DNA of 64,000 nucleotides. Source: Halomonas campaniensis. Its GTDB lineage: Bacteria; Pseudomonadota; Gammaproteobacteria; Pseudomonadales; Halomonadaceae. Location: positions 54,242 through 118,241 of the forward strand of contig NZ_JACHZF010000014.1 in NCBI RefSeq assembly GCF_014193375.1, written 5' to 3'. How positions within the stretch are numbered: the stretch's first letter is position 1; each line of letters opens with the position of its first letter. Of the stretch, positions 8,125-15,600 are shown piece after piece. Position numbers and translations under genes: made by a program. The notes under the pieces are model-generated. The model worked only from the letters and a program-made list of their open reading frames with translations, was not told the origin of the DNA and did not search any database.

Positions 8125-8195
8125 GTCAATGGCCTCGAAGCGGGCATGCGCATATTGTGTGCGCACTAGGCGTGTTCGGCAAGTGTGGCGGCGCC

Positions 8196-8774
8196 TCACG
8201 CCCCGCGCTGGTGCATCCGCCGGCCCAGGCGCGCCAGGATGGAGACCTCGCCGCGCAGCCAGGGGCCGAGCAGGCGCATGGAGAGCGGGATGAACAGGAA
8301 CACCATCACCGGGGTGAGCGCCAGGGTGCTGACCAGCACCTTGGGAAGCAGCGGCAGCCCCGCCAGCAGGCCCCCGAACAGCGCCTGAAAGAGCAGCGAC
8401 ACCGGGAAGAAGGCGAGCCAGATGGCGATGGCCTGCTTCCAGCGCGGCGGCGCCTGGCCGGTGGCGTCCTGGAACCAGCCGTCCAGGCCGGTGGCGCGGT
8501 GCTCGTGCGGGGCGACGAAGAGGCCCTCGCCGCGGGCCAGCCAGGCGCGGCGCGAGGCGGAGTGCTCCCAGGCCGACAGGGTATCGGCATCGCGGAAGCG
8601 GAAGATGAGCTGGTACTCGTCGTCGCCCGGCGGCGGTGCCAGCACGCCGGAGCCCAGGTAGCCGCTGAAGTCGCTGGCCAGGTCGCGGCCCTCCTCCAGC
8701 CAGGCGGTGAAGTCGCGATAGCGGCCGCGGGCCACGCGGCGCGCCACCATCAGCGTCACGGGGGCAGGGGACAT
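8196..8774 (-). CDS. ABM-domain membrane protein (antibiotic biosynthesis monooxygenase-like)
   Basis: A 192-residue protein whose N-terminal 100 residues form a dimeric alpha-beta barrel of the ABM superfamily (PVTLMVARRVARG, YQLIFRFRDADTLSAWEHS). The C-terminal part has two hydrophobic segments at about 116-137 and 141-163 (AIAIWLAFFPVSLLFQALFG and VLVSTLALTPVMVFLFIPL). This arrangement is common in hypothetical membrane proteins; no catalytic function is proven. It lies upstream of ccdAB on the same strand with a gap of 71 bases. Confidence 0.75.
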   Translation of the reverse strand: MSPAPVTLMVARRVARGRYRDFTAWLEEGRDLASDFSGYLGSGVLAPPPGDDEYQLIFRFRDADTLSAWEHSASRRAWLARGEGLFVAPHEHRATGLDGWFQDATGQAPPRWKQAIAIWLAFFPVSLLFQALFGGLLAGLPLLPKVLVSTLALTPVMVFLFIPLSMRLLGPWLRGEVSILARLGRRMHQRGA

Positions 8775-9133
8775 CGTGTATCTCCTTGTGCGTCGCGCCC
8801 GGGTAGGGCGCCTGGTTCAGTCGGGCCGGGTAGGCCCTCGTGAATCAAGTGCAAGGAGTATACCAGCTATGCGGCCTGGAATAGTTGAATATACCCTCAT
8901 GCAACGCTTTTTCAGTGATAACGGCTACGATGCAGGTGAAATCTCTCCTGCTGCTCTGCCAGGCCATGGCTCGGCAGCAAACGGTCCCAGGCAGGGGCCG
9001 TGATGAAGCGGCCGCGACGAAGGGGTGGCGATGAGGTGACCACGATAGCGCCAGGCTATCCGGCCGATGCTATTGCTGACCGGCGAAGATCGTTAACATG
9101 CTTATAAATCGATCCGCAGCAGGAGACGACTCG
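8775..9133. other. Gene-free interval upstream of OYE copy B
   Basis: This 359-base stretch lies between the divergent ABM-domain gene and OYE copy B. It holds a GC hairpin (8795-8811, arms GCGCCC/GGGCGC) in the ABM leader, an AT-richer promoter-like part near 8850-8930, and the OYE operator palindrome at 9045-9059. A 44-codon frame (8869-9003) has no coding signature. Confidence 0.5.
9045..9059. promoter_or_regulatory. Operator-like palindrome upstream of OYE copy B
   Basis: ATAGC-GCCAG-GCTAT, 74 bases before the OYE start. It is one base different from the site upstream of OYE copy A (3425-3439) and is likewise followed by GGCCGATG. The site matches a T-N11-A LysR-type pattern. Confidence 0.6.
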
Positions 9134-10267
9134 ATGTCGGACACATCCTCCCCCAGCCCGGGGCTCTGCACCCCGCTCAAGCTCGGCGGCCTCAGCCTGC
9201 CCAACCGGGTGATCATGGCGCCGCTGACCCGCTCGCGCACGCCGGACAGCGTGCCCGGCCCGCTTCAGCAGGTGTACTACGGCCAGCGCGCCAGCGCCGG
9301 GCTGATCATCAGCGAGGCCACCAATATCTCGCCCACCGCCCGCGGCTACGTCTACACGCCGGGCATCTGGACCGACGCGCAGGAAGCCGGCTGGAAGGCG
9401 GTCGTCGAGGCGGTACATGCCAAGGGCGGGCGCATCGCCCTGCAGCTGTGGCACGTGGGGCGTGTCTCCCACGAGATGGTGCAGCCCGACGGCCAGCCGC
9501 CCGTGGCGCCCAGTGCCCTCAAGGGCGAGGGCGCCGAGTGCTTCGTGGAGTTCGAGGACGGCAGCGCGGGGCCTCACCCCACCAGCACGCCGCGGGCGCT
9601 TGCGACCGAGGAGATCCCCGGCATCGTCGAGGACTACCGCCAGGCCGCCATCCGCGCCAGGCGGGCGGGCTTCGACATGGTCGAGGTGCACGCGGCCAAC
9701 GTCTACCTGCTCAACCAGTTCCTCGCCACCGGCACCAACAAGCGCACGGACCGCTACGGCGGCTCCATCGAGAACCGCGCCCGCTTCCCGCTGGAGGTGG
9801 TCGATGCCGTGGTCGAGGTGTTCGGTGCCAAGCGGGTCGGCATCCGCCTGACGCCTTTCCTCGAGCTCTTCGGCCTCACCGATGACGAGCCCGAGGCAAT
9901 GGCCTTCTACCTGGCCGGCGAGCTCGACCGCCGCGGCCTGGCCTATCTCCATTTCAACGAGCCCGGCTTCGCGGGTGCCGACATCACCTACCCGGAAGGT
10001 TTCCGGGAAGAGATGCGCCGCTGCTTCAGCGGTGGCCTGATCTACTGCGGCGGCTACGACGCCGAGCGTGCCCAGGCCCGCCTGGACGAGAACAGCGCCG
10101 ACGCCATCGCCTTCGGCCGCCCCTTCATTGCCAACCCCGACCTGCCTGAGCGCTTCCGGGTGGGCGCCGAACTCAACGAGCCCGACCACAGCACCTTCTA
10201 CGGCGGCGACGAGAAGGGCTACACCGACTACCCCTTCCTCGACAACGGCCACGACCGGCTCGGTTGA
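9134..10267 (+). CDS. Alkene reductase, Old Yellow Enzyme family (copy B)
   Basis: Second FMN-dependent ene-reductase, 377 residues, a close paralogue of 3555-4673 along its whole length. The conventional catalytic motif VEVHAAN (H186, N189) is present, and AFGRPFIANPDLPERF marks the flavin-phosphate site. The start at 9134 is preceded by AGGAG (9120-9124); the in-frame upstream ATG at 9098 has none. The N terminus carries a few extra residues (SDTSSPSPGLCTPLKLGG). Divergence is concentrated at the N terminus and a few surface positions, so both copies are probably functional and may differ in substrate range. Confidence 0.92.
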   Translation: MSDTSSPSPGLCTPLKLGGLSLPNRVIMAPLTRSRTPDSVPGPLQQVYYGQRASAGLIISEATNISPTARGYVYTPGIWTDAQEAGWKAVVEAVHAKGGRIALQLWHVGRVSHEMVQPDGQPPVAPSALKGEGAECFVEFEDGSAGPHPTSTPRALATEEIPGIVEDYRQAAIRARRAGFDMVEVHAANVYLLNQFLATGTNKRTDRYGGSIENRARFPLEVVDAVVEVFGAKRVGIRLTPFLELFGLTDDEPEAMAFYLAGELDRRGLAYLHFNEPGFAGADITYPEGFREEMRRCFSGGLIYCGGYDAERAQARLDENSADAIAFGRPFIANPDLPERFRVGAELNEPDHSTFYGGDEKGYTDYPFLDNGHDRLG

Positions 10268-10287
10268 GCCGGCGTCCGCCCTTGAAT

Positions 10288-10319
10288 CAGCAAGCCCGGC
10301 CCGCGTGCCGGGCTTGCTG
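10288..10319 (+). terminator. Terminator hairpin after OYE copy B
   Basis: Thirteen-bp stem CAGCAAGCCCGGC/GCCGGGCTTGCTG with loop CCGCGT, without a T tract. The core stem and loop are identical to the hairpin after OYE copy A. Confidence 0.6.
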
Positions 10320-10405
10320 CTGATGGGGAGGGCATCGTCGTGTTCACGGTATCGACGTATCGCCGGGACATGTTCAAGAAACGCGATTTTTTCGACACGT
10401 CCGGC

Positions 10406-10432
10406 CGACATGTCGATGACGTCGACATGTCG
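10406..10432. repeat. Nested palindromes CGACATGTCG in the leader of the membrane protein (copy B)
   Basis: Two copies of the 10-bp palindrome CGACATGTCG (10406-10415 and 10423-10432) are part of a larger perfect 11-bp inverted repeat around the 5-base centre TGACG. Related octamers occur at 10367-10374 (GACATGTT) and 10393-10402 (CGACACGTCC). The array looks like a multi-site operator or a strong cruciform/hairpin in the 5' leader of the gene at 10548. It is absent from copy A. Confidence 0.55.
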
Positions 10433-10467
10433 TGGCGCGGTGCACGCGATCGAAAGGTGTTGGAAGC

Positions 10468-10492
10468 TAAAATAGCGAGGTCGCTTATTTTA
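10468..10492. promoter_or_regulatory. AT-rich inverted repeat upstream of membrane protein copy B
   Basis: TAAAATA-GCGA and TCGC-TTATTTTA form an inverted repeat with one bulged base, in an otherwise GC-rich region. It is 15 bases upstream of a TTGACA hexamer (10507-10512), which could be a -35 element for the gene at 10548, although no good -10 is visible. Confidence 0.35.
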
Positions 10493-10547
10493 AGTTCGAG
10501 CCGAAATTGACATAAGGTGCGTTTACCTGGAGCCACAAGGAGCCGCC

Positions 10548-11024
10548 ATGAAGCCCTTCTCCATCCTGCTGATCCGCCTGCTGGGTCTCTATCTCTTCCT
10601 GAAGACGCTGTTTGCGGTGGTGCCGGCGCTGGCGCTACTGGGACCCAATGCCGCCGAGCCCGGGGTCGGGAAGTTGCTGCTGATCTATGTGGCGACGGTG
10701 GGGGTACCGATGCTCGGCGGCGTGCTGCTGTGGTGCTTCGCCGGCCGCCTGGCGGAGAGGCTGCATGGCGGCGTCGAGGCCGACGCCGGCGCTCGCATCG
10801 CGGACGAGGACCTGGTACGCGCCGGCACCTTCCTGATCGGCGTGTACCTGGTGGTGCGTCACGTCGGCATGCTGGTGGCGGCCTACACGGGCGCGGGCGC
10901 CGTCGCTTACGACGCCCTGGTCGTGGTGCTGGCGGGCCTCGGCATGATGCTGGGCGGCAGGTACCTGGTGGCGCTCTATCGCCGGGCCAGGACGTGGGGA
11001 CTGGACGGCGAGGGGCGTTCCTAG
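10548..11024 (+). CDS. Small four-helix membrane protein (copy B), function unknown
   Basis: A 158-residue paralogue of the 7068-7532 product, with the same four predicted membrane segments and a conserved WCFAGRLAERLHGG after the second helix. I do not recognise the family. The start is supported by AAGGAG just upstream. Unlike copy A it has its own leader with palindromes and is not coupled to phzF. Its TAG stop shares the tetramer CTAG with the stop of the convergent diguanylate cyclase gene. Confidence 0.75.
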   Translation: MKPFSILLIRLLGLYLFLKTLFAVVPALALLGPNAAEPGVGKLLLIYVATVGVPMLGGVLLWCFAGRLAERLHGGVEADAGARIADEDLVRAGTFLIGVYLVVRHVGMLVAAYTGAGAVAYDALVVVLAGLGMMLGGRYLVALYRRARTWGLDGEGRS

Positions 11025-12340
11025 GGTTGCTGGGGGGCGGGCTCGGCTTCGACCCGGTTCCGGCCGAGCGCCTTGGCCCGGTAGAGGGCTTCGTCCACCC
11101 GTTGAACCAGTGACCGGGAGCTCTCCCGGCCGGCAAGCTCCACCACGCCGAAGCTGGCGGTGACGGTGCCGAGCCTGTCGAAACGGTGACTGGCGATCTC
11201 ATGCCGCAGTTTCTCGGCCACCTGGCTGGCCGCGTCGAGACCGGTCTGTGGCAATAGCACCATGAACTCCTCCCCGCCCCATCGGCCGTGCATGTCGCTG
11301 CTGCGCAGGTTGGCATTGACCAGGCTGGCAACGGTCTTCAACACGTCGTCACCGGTGTTGTGGCCGAAGCGGTCATTGATGCGCTTGAAATGATCGAGGT
11401 CGTACATGATGAGCGAGAGCGGCGAGGCATACCGGGCGGCACGCGCCATCTCCTTCTCCAGCAGCCGGCCCAGCTCCTGGCGGTTGGTGATGCCGGTGAG
11501 GCCGTCGGTGATGGCCATGGCCTGCACGCGCTCTTCCGCCAGCTTGCGCTGGGTGATGTCCAGCAGGATACCGGTCCAGAGGATGCCGCCGTCGGCTTCC
11601 TTCTGGGGGGTCGAACGACACTCGATCCAGTGAATCGATCCGTCGGCGTGAAGGGCTCGGAACTCCACATGGACATTGGCCATGGTGGCGGCGCTGTGCC
11701 GGGTCTGGGCCTCCACGCGTTGGGCATCCTCGGGAAGGATCCGCGACATGGCAGGATCCGTCTCCGGCCCGGAAATCGCCTCGAGCGGCAGGCCACCCAG
11801 CGCGACGATGCCCTCGCTGAAGTAGGGGAAGCTGCGTGAGCCATCCGGTGCCATGCGGTACTGGTAGAGTGCGCCCGGCACCTGGGAGGCGATGCCCCGC
11901 AGCAGCGCTTCGCTCTGCCGCAGCTTCTCCTCGGTCGCCTTGCGTGCCGTGATATCTCTCACGATGCAGAAGATCAGCTTGTCGCCGTCGTAGGTCGCAC
12001 CGTTGTTACCGAGCTCGACATCGATGATGGTGCCATCCTTGCGGCGCTGCTGCGTTTCGAAGTGCGCCCCGTCGCTGTCGACGGCTCGGAGCATGTCCTT
12101 GAGCTCCTCCTTGCTGAAACGGGCATCCAGATCCCACACGTGCAGGGAGCCCATCTCCTCGAGCGAATAGCCCAGCATCTCGGCATAGCTGCGGTTGGCC
12201 CGGTAGATGCTGCCATCGATTCTGAGTATCACCATGCCGTCCCAGGTCGCCTCGAACAGGGCGGTCCAGAGGGTTGCTTCACTATTCCTTGGTGATCGCA
12301 TCATCGCCAGCGTGGCCTCGGGTCGAGGTATCGACGTCAC
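11021..12340 (-). CDS. PAS-PAS-GGDEF diguanylate cyclase
   Basis: Predicted cyclic-di-GMP synthase of 439 residues without membrane segments. PAS domain 1 covers about residues 20-135 (WDGMVILRIDGSIYRANRSY to CIVRDITARKATEEKL), a PAS_3-like domain about 140-265 (ending TGILLDITQRKLAEERV), and GGDEF about 270-430. The active-site motif is intact (GGEEF) and is preceded five residues earlier by an RSSD sequence, the RxxD inhibitory site for product feedback. The GTG start at 12340 overlaps the DUF503 stop by one base (TAGTG); an ATG a dozen codons downstream is an alternative. The PAS ligands are unknown. Confidence 0.9.
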   Translation of the reverse strand: MTSIPRPEATLAMMRSPRNSEATLWTALFEATWDGMVILRIDGSIYRANRSYAEMLGYSLEEMGSLHVWDLDARFSKEELKDMLRAVDSDGAHFETQQRRKDGTIIDVELGNNGATYDGDKLIFCIVRDITARKATEEKLRQSEALLRGIASQVPGALYQYRMAPDGSRSFPYFSEGIVALGGLPLEAISGPETDPAMSRILPEDAQRVEAQTRHSAATMANVHVEFRALHADGSIHWIECRSTPQKEADGGILWTGILLDITQRKLAEERVQAMAITDGLTGITNRQELGRLLEKEMARAARYASPLSLIMYDLDHFKRINDRFGHNTGDDVLKTVASLVNANLRSSDMHGRWGGEEFMVLLPQTGLDAASQVAEKLRHEIASHRFDRLGTVTASFGVVELAGRESSRSLVQRVDEALYRAKALGRNRVEAEPAPQQP

Positions 12341-12621
12341 TATAGTATCTCACGGGTGGCCTCCATCACCCGCCCGTCCACGGTGCGCTGGATCTTCTCC
12401 TCGATCTCGGCGAGCAGGGCCTCCACCCTGGGGATACTGGTGGCCACCGCCACGAAGGTCCACTCGCTGGCCTCCAGGCGGTCGAGCTCGCCGCTCTCGC
12501 AGACCGCCACTGCCGGGTTGCGCCCGAAGCGTTCATGCAGGCCGCCCATGCGCTGGCGCTTCTCCTTCAGCGACTGACAGCCGGGCAGCGAGATGTGCAG
12601 GGTGAGGATGCCGATATGCAT
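12340..12621 (-). CDS. DUF503 family protein
   Basis: A 93-residue protein of the DUF503 (YlxP-like) family: HIGILTLHISLPGCQSLKEKR at the N terminus, then AVCESGELDRLEASEWTFVAVA and a C-terminal helix VEALLAEIEEKIQRTVDGRV. Relatives are often encoded near translation or ribosome-maturation genes, but the function is unproven. Here it precedes and overlaps the diguanylate cyclase gene by one base, so the two probably form an operon. Confidence 0.82.
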   Translation of the reverse strand: MHIGILTLHISLPGCQSLKEKRQRMGGLHERFGRNPAVAVCESGELDRLEASEWTFVAVATSIPRVEALLAEIEEKIQRTVDGRVMEATREIL

Positions 12622-12752
12622 TGGGGCTCCTTGCGAGCGTGTGATGTCCGATATTGCCTGCCCGAGCTATACCACGAGGCCGATGCCGCTGAGGAGAGGC
12701 GGGTCGAATTGGCCTAAGCTTGGTTCCACACCCTGCGGCTCGGAGCGAACAC

Positions 12753-14189
12753 ATGCGGCACCTCTTCTTGATGCGACACGCCAAGGCGAAGCAGGGCAGC
12801 GACGACATGGCCGACCATGATCGACCATTGCGCAAGCGGGGCAGGCGCGAGGCGGCCGCCATGGCACTTCCCCTGCAGCAGTGGCAGGCCCTGGAGGGCG
12901 AGGTCCACGTCAGCGGCGCCACGCGCACCCGGGAGACCCTCGACGAGATCGCCGCGCAACTGCCCGAGCTCTCCCTGAACGAGCTCTCCCTGAACGAGCG
13001 GGCCTTCGTCGACGAGGCCCTCTACACCTTCGATGGCCAGGTGCTGCTCGCCTGGTTGAAGGCGCTGCCGGACGAGACCGAGAGGGTGCTGGTGATCGGT
13101 CACAACCCGGCGTTGCTGGAGCTGGCCTACTGGCTCTGCACCGAGGCGCCGACGTCGCTGCCCACCGGTGGCGCGCTGCATCTCACCCTGCCGGTGACGA
13201 CGCCCTGGCTGGGCCTGCCGCACCACGGGGCCAGGCTGGTGGCCAGTCTGATCCCGGAGGAGGCCAGCCATGCGCTCTTCCAGCGCCAGGAGCCCGAGCC
13301 GCCCGACCTGGTCAAGGCCGATGTCGGTCATCGCATTCTCGAACTGCTCTCGCATCAGTACCGGATGGTCAGGGCACTGGAGCCCGGGGTGATCGCCGGC
13401 GTCGATCCCGAGTTCCTGCACCAGTACCGCGTGAACCTGCGCCGCAGCCGGGCGATCGGCGAATCCGTGCTGGCCACCGCCCGGAAGCCCGCCACCAAAG
13501 GGAAGACTCCAGGCAAGAAAGCGCCCGAAAATGACGAGATTTCCGGCCTCAAGAAGCGGCTGAAGCGGCTCAAGCAGCGCGCCCAGGCCACCAGCGACCT
13601 GCGCGACCTGGACGTCTTCCTGGAAAGCCTGGACAGGGCCCCACCCCCCCTATCGCCACGCACCCTCCGGTCCCTGCAGCGCTGGTTGCATGCCCGCAAC
13701 CGCGAGCAGCACGAGCGCCTGCGCCAGCAGCTCGGGGATCCCGGCTACGCCGAGGAGATGCTCGCCTGGCAGCGCTTCCTCGACGCCGAGGAGTTTCGGC
13801 AAGCGCTTGGCCAGCTCTCGCCGAAGCGCATCGAGAAGGTGCTGGCTGAGCGTATCGCACGTCACGACCGTGATCTGACCACGCTCTCCCGCAAGAGCGG
13901 TGACGAGGCCTTCCACGACCTGCGCAAGAGCGTCAAGCGTATCCGCTACCTTGCCGAGATGCAGCCGAAGCGGCACTGCGACTTCCTGGCCGGACTGAAA
14001 CGCCGCCAGACCCTGCTGGGTGATTTCCAGGATCTGTGTACCCGACAGGTCTGGATCGAGGCCTTCGCCCACCGCGCCGGAATCACCAGGGAACGGCAGC
14101 AGGAGTGCGCTGCCTGGCGTGCCGCTCTCGAGAAGGAAAAGTGGGCCCTGCGCAGGAAGGTCATGGCGCTGGCGCCTCTGGCATACTGA
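12753..14189 (+). CDS. SixA phosphohistidine phosphatase - CHAD domain fusion
   Basis: A 478-residue two-domain protein. Residues 1-160 are a histidine phosphatase of the SixA branch: MRHLFLMRHAKAKQ with the RHAK nucleophile motif, VSGATRTRETLDE and VIGHNPALLELAYWL. Residues about 195-470 form a CHAD domain, a helical bundle with conserved basic residues and histidines (HQYRVNLRRSRAIGE, DLRDLDVFLESL, FHDLRKSVKRIRYLAEM), a domain known to bind polyphosphate. A Lys-rich linker (KPATKGKTPGKKAPE) interrupts the first CHAD helices. A tandem 15-base duplication (12966-12980, 12981-12995) repeats ELSLN in the phosphatase domain. The start at 12753 gives the standard SixA N terminus. SixA removes phosphate from HPt histidines; the fusion suggests a link with polyphosphate. 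Confidence 0.88.
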   Translation: MRHLFLMRHAKAKQGSDDMADHDRPLRKRGRREAAAMALPLQQWQALEGEVHVSGATRTRETLDEIAAQLPELSLNELSLNERAFVDEALYTFDGQVLLAWLKALPDETERVLVIGHNPALLELAYWLCTEAPTSLPTGGALHLTLPVTTPWLGLPHHGARLVASLIPEEASHALFQRQEPEPPDLVKADVGHRILELLSHQYRMVRALEPGVIAGVDPEFLHQYRVNLRRSRAIGESVLATARKPATKGKTPGKKAPENDEISGLKKRLKRLKQRAQATSDLRDLDVFLESLDRAPPPLSPRTLRSLQRWLHARNREQHERLRQQLGDPGYAEEMLAWQRFLDAEEFRQALGQLSPKRIEKVLAERIARHDRDLTTLSRKSGDEAFHDLRKSVKRIRYLAEMQPKRHCDFLAGLKRRQTLLGDFQDLCTRQVWIEAFAHRAGITRERQQECAAWRAALEKEKWALRRKVMALAPLAY

Positions 14190-14289
14190 TCGCTCCCGGG
14201 GTGTGCGTCAGAGGGCAGTCCTGGCATAGGGTCATTGCCCTGCTGTTGTTGTTTTCCCCATCCCTCCATTGAACGAACATGAGAATTCC

Positions 14290-15333
14290 ATGACCGAAAA
14301 CGCAGAACTTGTACCCAACACCCTGTTCATCGACGTCTCCGGATCCGGCCTGCCCGAGGTCGATGGCCTCTATGTCCCGTCCAAGGCCCCACCCACAAAA
14401 TCCGAATCGGGTGTGGTTTCCACCCCCGGCTACTGGAACGGCAAGATGGCCTGGGATCGGGCCGACGGCAAGGCAGCCAGAAGCCCTGCGATTTCCTACT
14501 CCAACAGCTATGCCTCCTGGCGTATCTGTCGGCTGGATGGGCATCTCGCCTACGAACTGACCTGCGATGATGAGCTTCCGCCCACGGATCGCGAATGGAA
14601 CGTATACAAGATGGGGGTCGCCCCGGCTCCCAGGGTGGTGATCCATCACTGTGACCCGAGAGAACCCTGCCCGGCTCCCAATGTCGTTTATGTGCTCGGT
14701 GGCCCCGGTGCCGGCAAGGGCACCATGTGCGAGCTCGCGGCGCTTCAACTGGGCTGGACGCACCTCTCCACCGGGGACCTGCTGCGTGCAGAGCAGCAGG
14801 CCGGGGGCCCCACCACCGAGGTCATCAAGGAATACATCGCCGCCGGCAAGTTGGTGCCCAATGAAATCGTGGTGCGCCTGCTCAAGGACGCCATGGAGCG
14901 GACGACCCGTACTACCGGCAAGCGAAACTTCCTGATCGATGGCTTTCCCCGTTCGCTGTCCAACCTGGAGGCGTGGTACGAGGTCTTCGGCCGGGAGGCG
15001 GAACTTCCCACCATGCTTTACTTCGAATGCCCCTTCGACGTGCTCGAGCAGCGCATCATGGGCCGTGCCCGATACTCCGACCGTGCCGATGACAATGTCG
15101 AGGCCATGAAGCTCAGGTTCGATACCTTCAAGGCCGAGACGCTGCCCACCGTCGAGCTGTTCAAGAGCAAGGGAAAGTGCGTCGAGATCGACACCAGCCA
15201 GGACCGCGAAGCGGTGTATGCGCTGCTGCGCGATCAGCTCGCCGCCTACACCGACCAGCACCTGATGGACCAGCCGCTTACCGAGAAGGCCGAGATCCTG
15301 CTTGGCCTGAGGCCCTATCCGAAAGGCGAGTGA
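14290..15333 (+). CDS. Nucleoside monophosphate kinase (UMP-CMP kinase-like) with extra N-terminal domain
   Basis: A 347-residue protein. From about residue 130 it is an adenylate-kinase-fold enzyme: P-loop GGPGAGKGT near residue 137, HLSTGDLLRAEQ, FLIDGFPRS, and the short LID RARYSDRADDN, as in UMP-CMP kinases rather than long-LID bacterial Adk. It would transfer phosphate from ATP to a nucleoside monophosphate. The first 125 residues are a separate domain (LPEVDGLYVPSK, then SNSYASWRICRLDG and a GVAPAPRVV end) that I associate with multidomain proteins of algae and protists, not with bacterial kinases. A 30-residue C-terminal extension follows the kinase. The start at 14290 is chosen as the first in-frame ATG; its ribosome binding site is weak. 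Confidence 0.75.
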   Translation: MTENAELVPNTLFIDVSGSGLPEVDGLYVPSKAPPTKSESGVVSTPGYWNGKMAWDRADGKAARSPAISYSNSYASWRICRLDGHLAYELTCDDELPPTDREWNVYKMGVAPAPRVVIHHCDPREPCPAPNVVYVLGGPGAGKGTMCELAALQLGWTHLSTGDLLRAEQQAGGPTTEVIKEYIAAGKLVPNEIVVRLLKDAMERTTRTTGKRNFLIDGFPRSLSNLEAWYEVFGREAELPTMLYFECPFDVLEQRIMGRARYSDRADDNVEAMKLRFDTFKAETLPTVELFKSKGKCVEIDTSQDREAVYALLRDQLAAYTDQHLMDQPLTEKAEILLGLRPYPKGE

Positions 15334-15378
15334 GTCGCCGATATTCACTACCTCCCTCCTGACGGGAAGAGAGGAATA

Positions 15379-15403
15379 GCGCCTCGAGCATCTCCCGAGG
15401 CGC
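15379..15403 (+). terminator. Hairpin downstream of the kinase gene
   Basis: Eight-bp stem GCGCCTCG/CGAGGCGC with a 9-base loop, 46 bases after the kinase stop. There is no T tract, so termination is plausible but not certain. Confidence 0.4.
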
Positions 15404-15421
15404 CCTGCCGGCACGGCTCCC

Positions 15422-15547
15422 GGCTACTCCCGCTCATCCTGGGTCGAGCGCAGCAGCACCGGGGCTGGCGCCCCGACCCTCGGCGAACTGGAAGGGCTGG
15501 TCGAGACCCTGGCACCGGCCTTCGAGCGTCTTGGACTGAGGGTGTGA
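15422..15547 (+). pseudogene. Possible C-terminal tail of a deleted gene
   Basis: The frame ending with TGA at 15545-15547 encodes APTLGELEGLVETLAPAF, then ERLGLRV, with amphipathic-helix character and coding-like codon use, but there is no start codon with a ribosome binding site. It resembles the C-terminal helix of an enzyme (several aminotransferases end this way). The parent gene cannot be identified. Confidence 0.25.
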
Positions 15548-15582
15548 GGTCCATCACCTGTCACGCATTTCGATCGTCTTGA

Positions 15583-15600
15583 CGTACGTAATGGCGTACA
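15583..15600. promoter_or_regulatory. Putative YefM-YoeB operator
   Basis: Two hexamers, CGTACG (15583-15588) and CGTACA (15595-15600), have centres 12 bp apart and overlap a TTGACG (-35-like, 15579-15584). The E. coli yefM-yoeB operator has two TGTACA motifs with 12-bp spacing, so the geometry matches and the sequence is similar. Confidence 0.5.

Noticed and set aside
8869..9003. A 44-codon frame upstream of OYE copy B
   Set aside because: No ribosome binding site, no homology I can recognise, and it ends inside the likely promoter region.
10507..10512. TTGACA as a definite -35 promoter element of the gene at 10548
   Set aside because: No matching -10 hexamer at a normal distance; mentioned only as a possibility.
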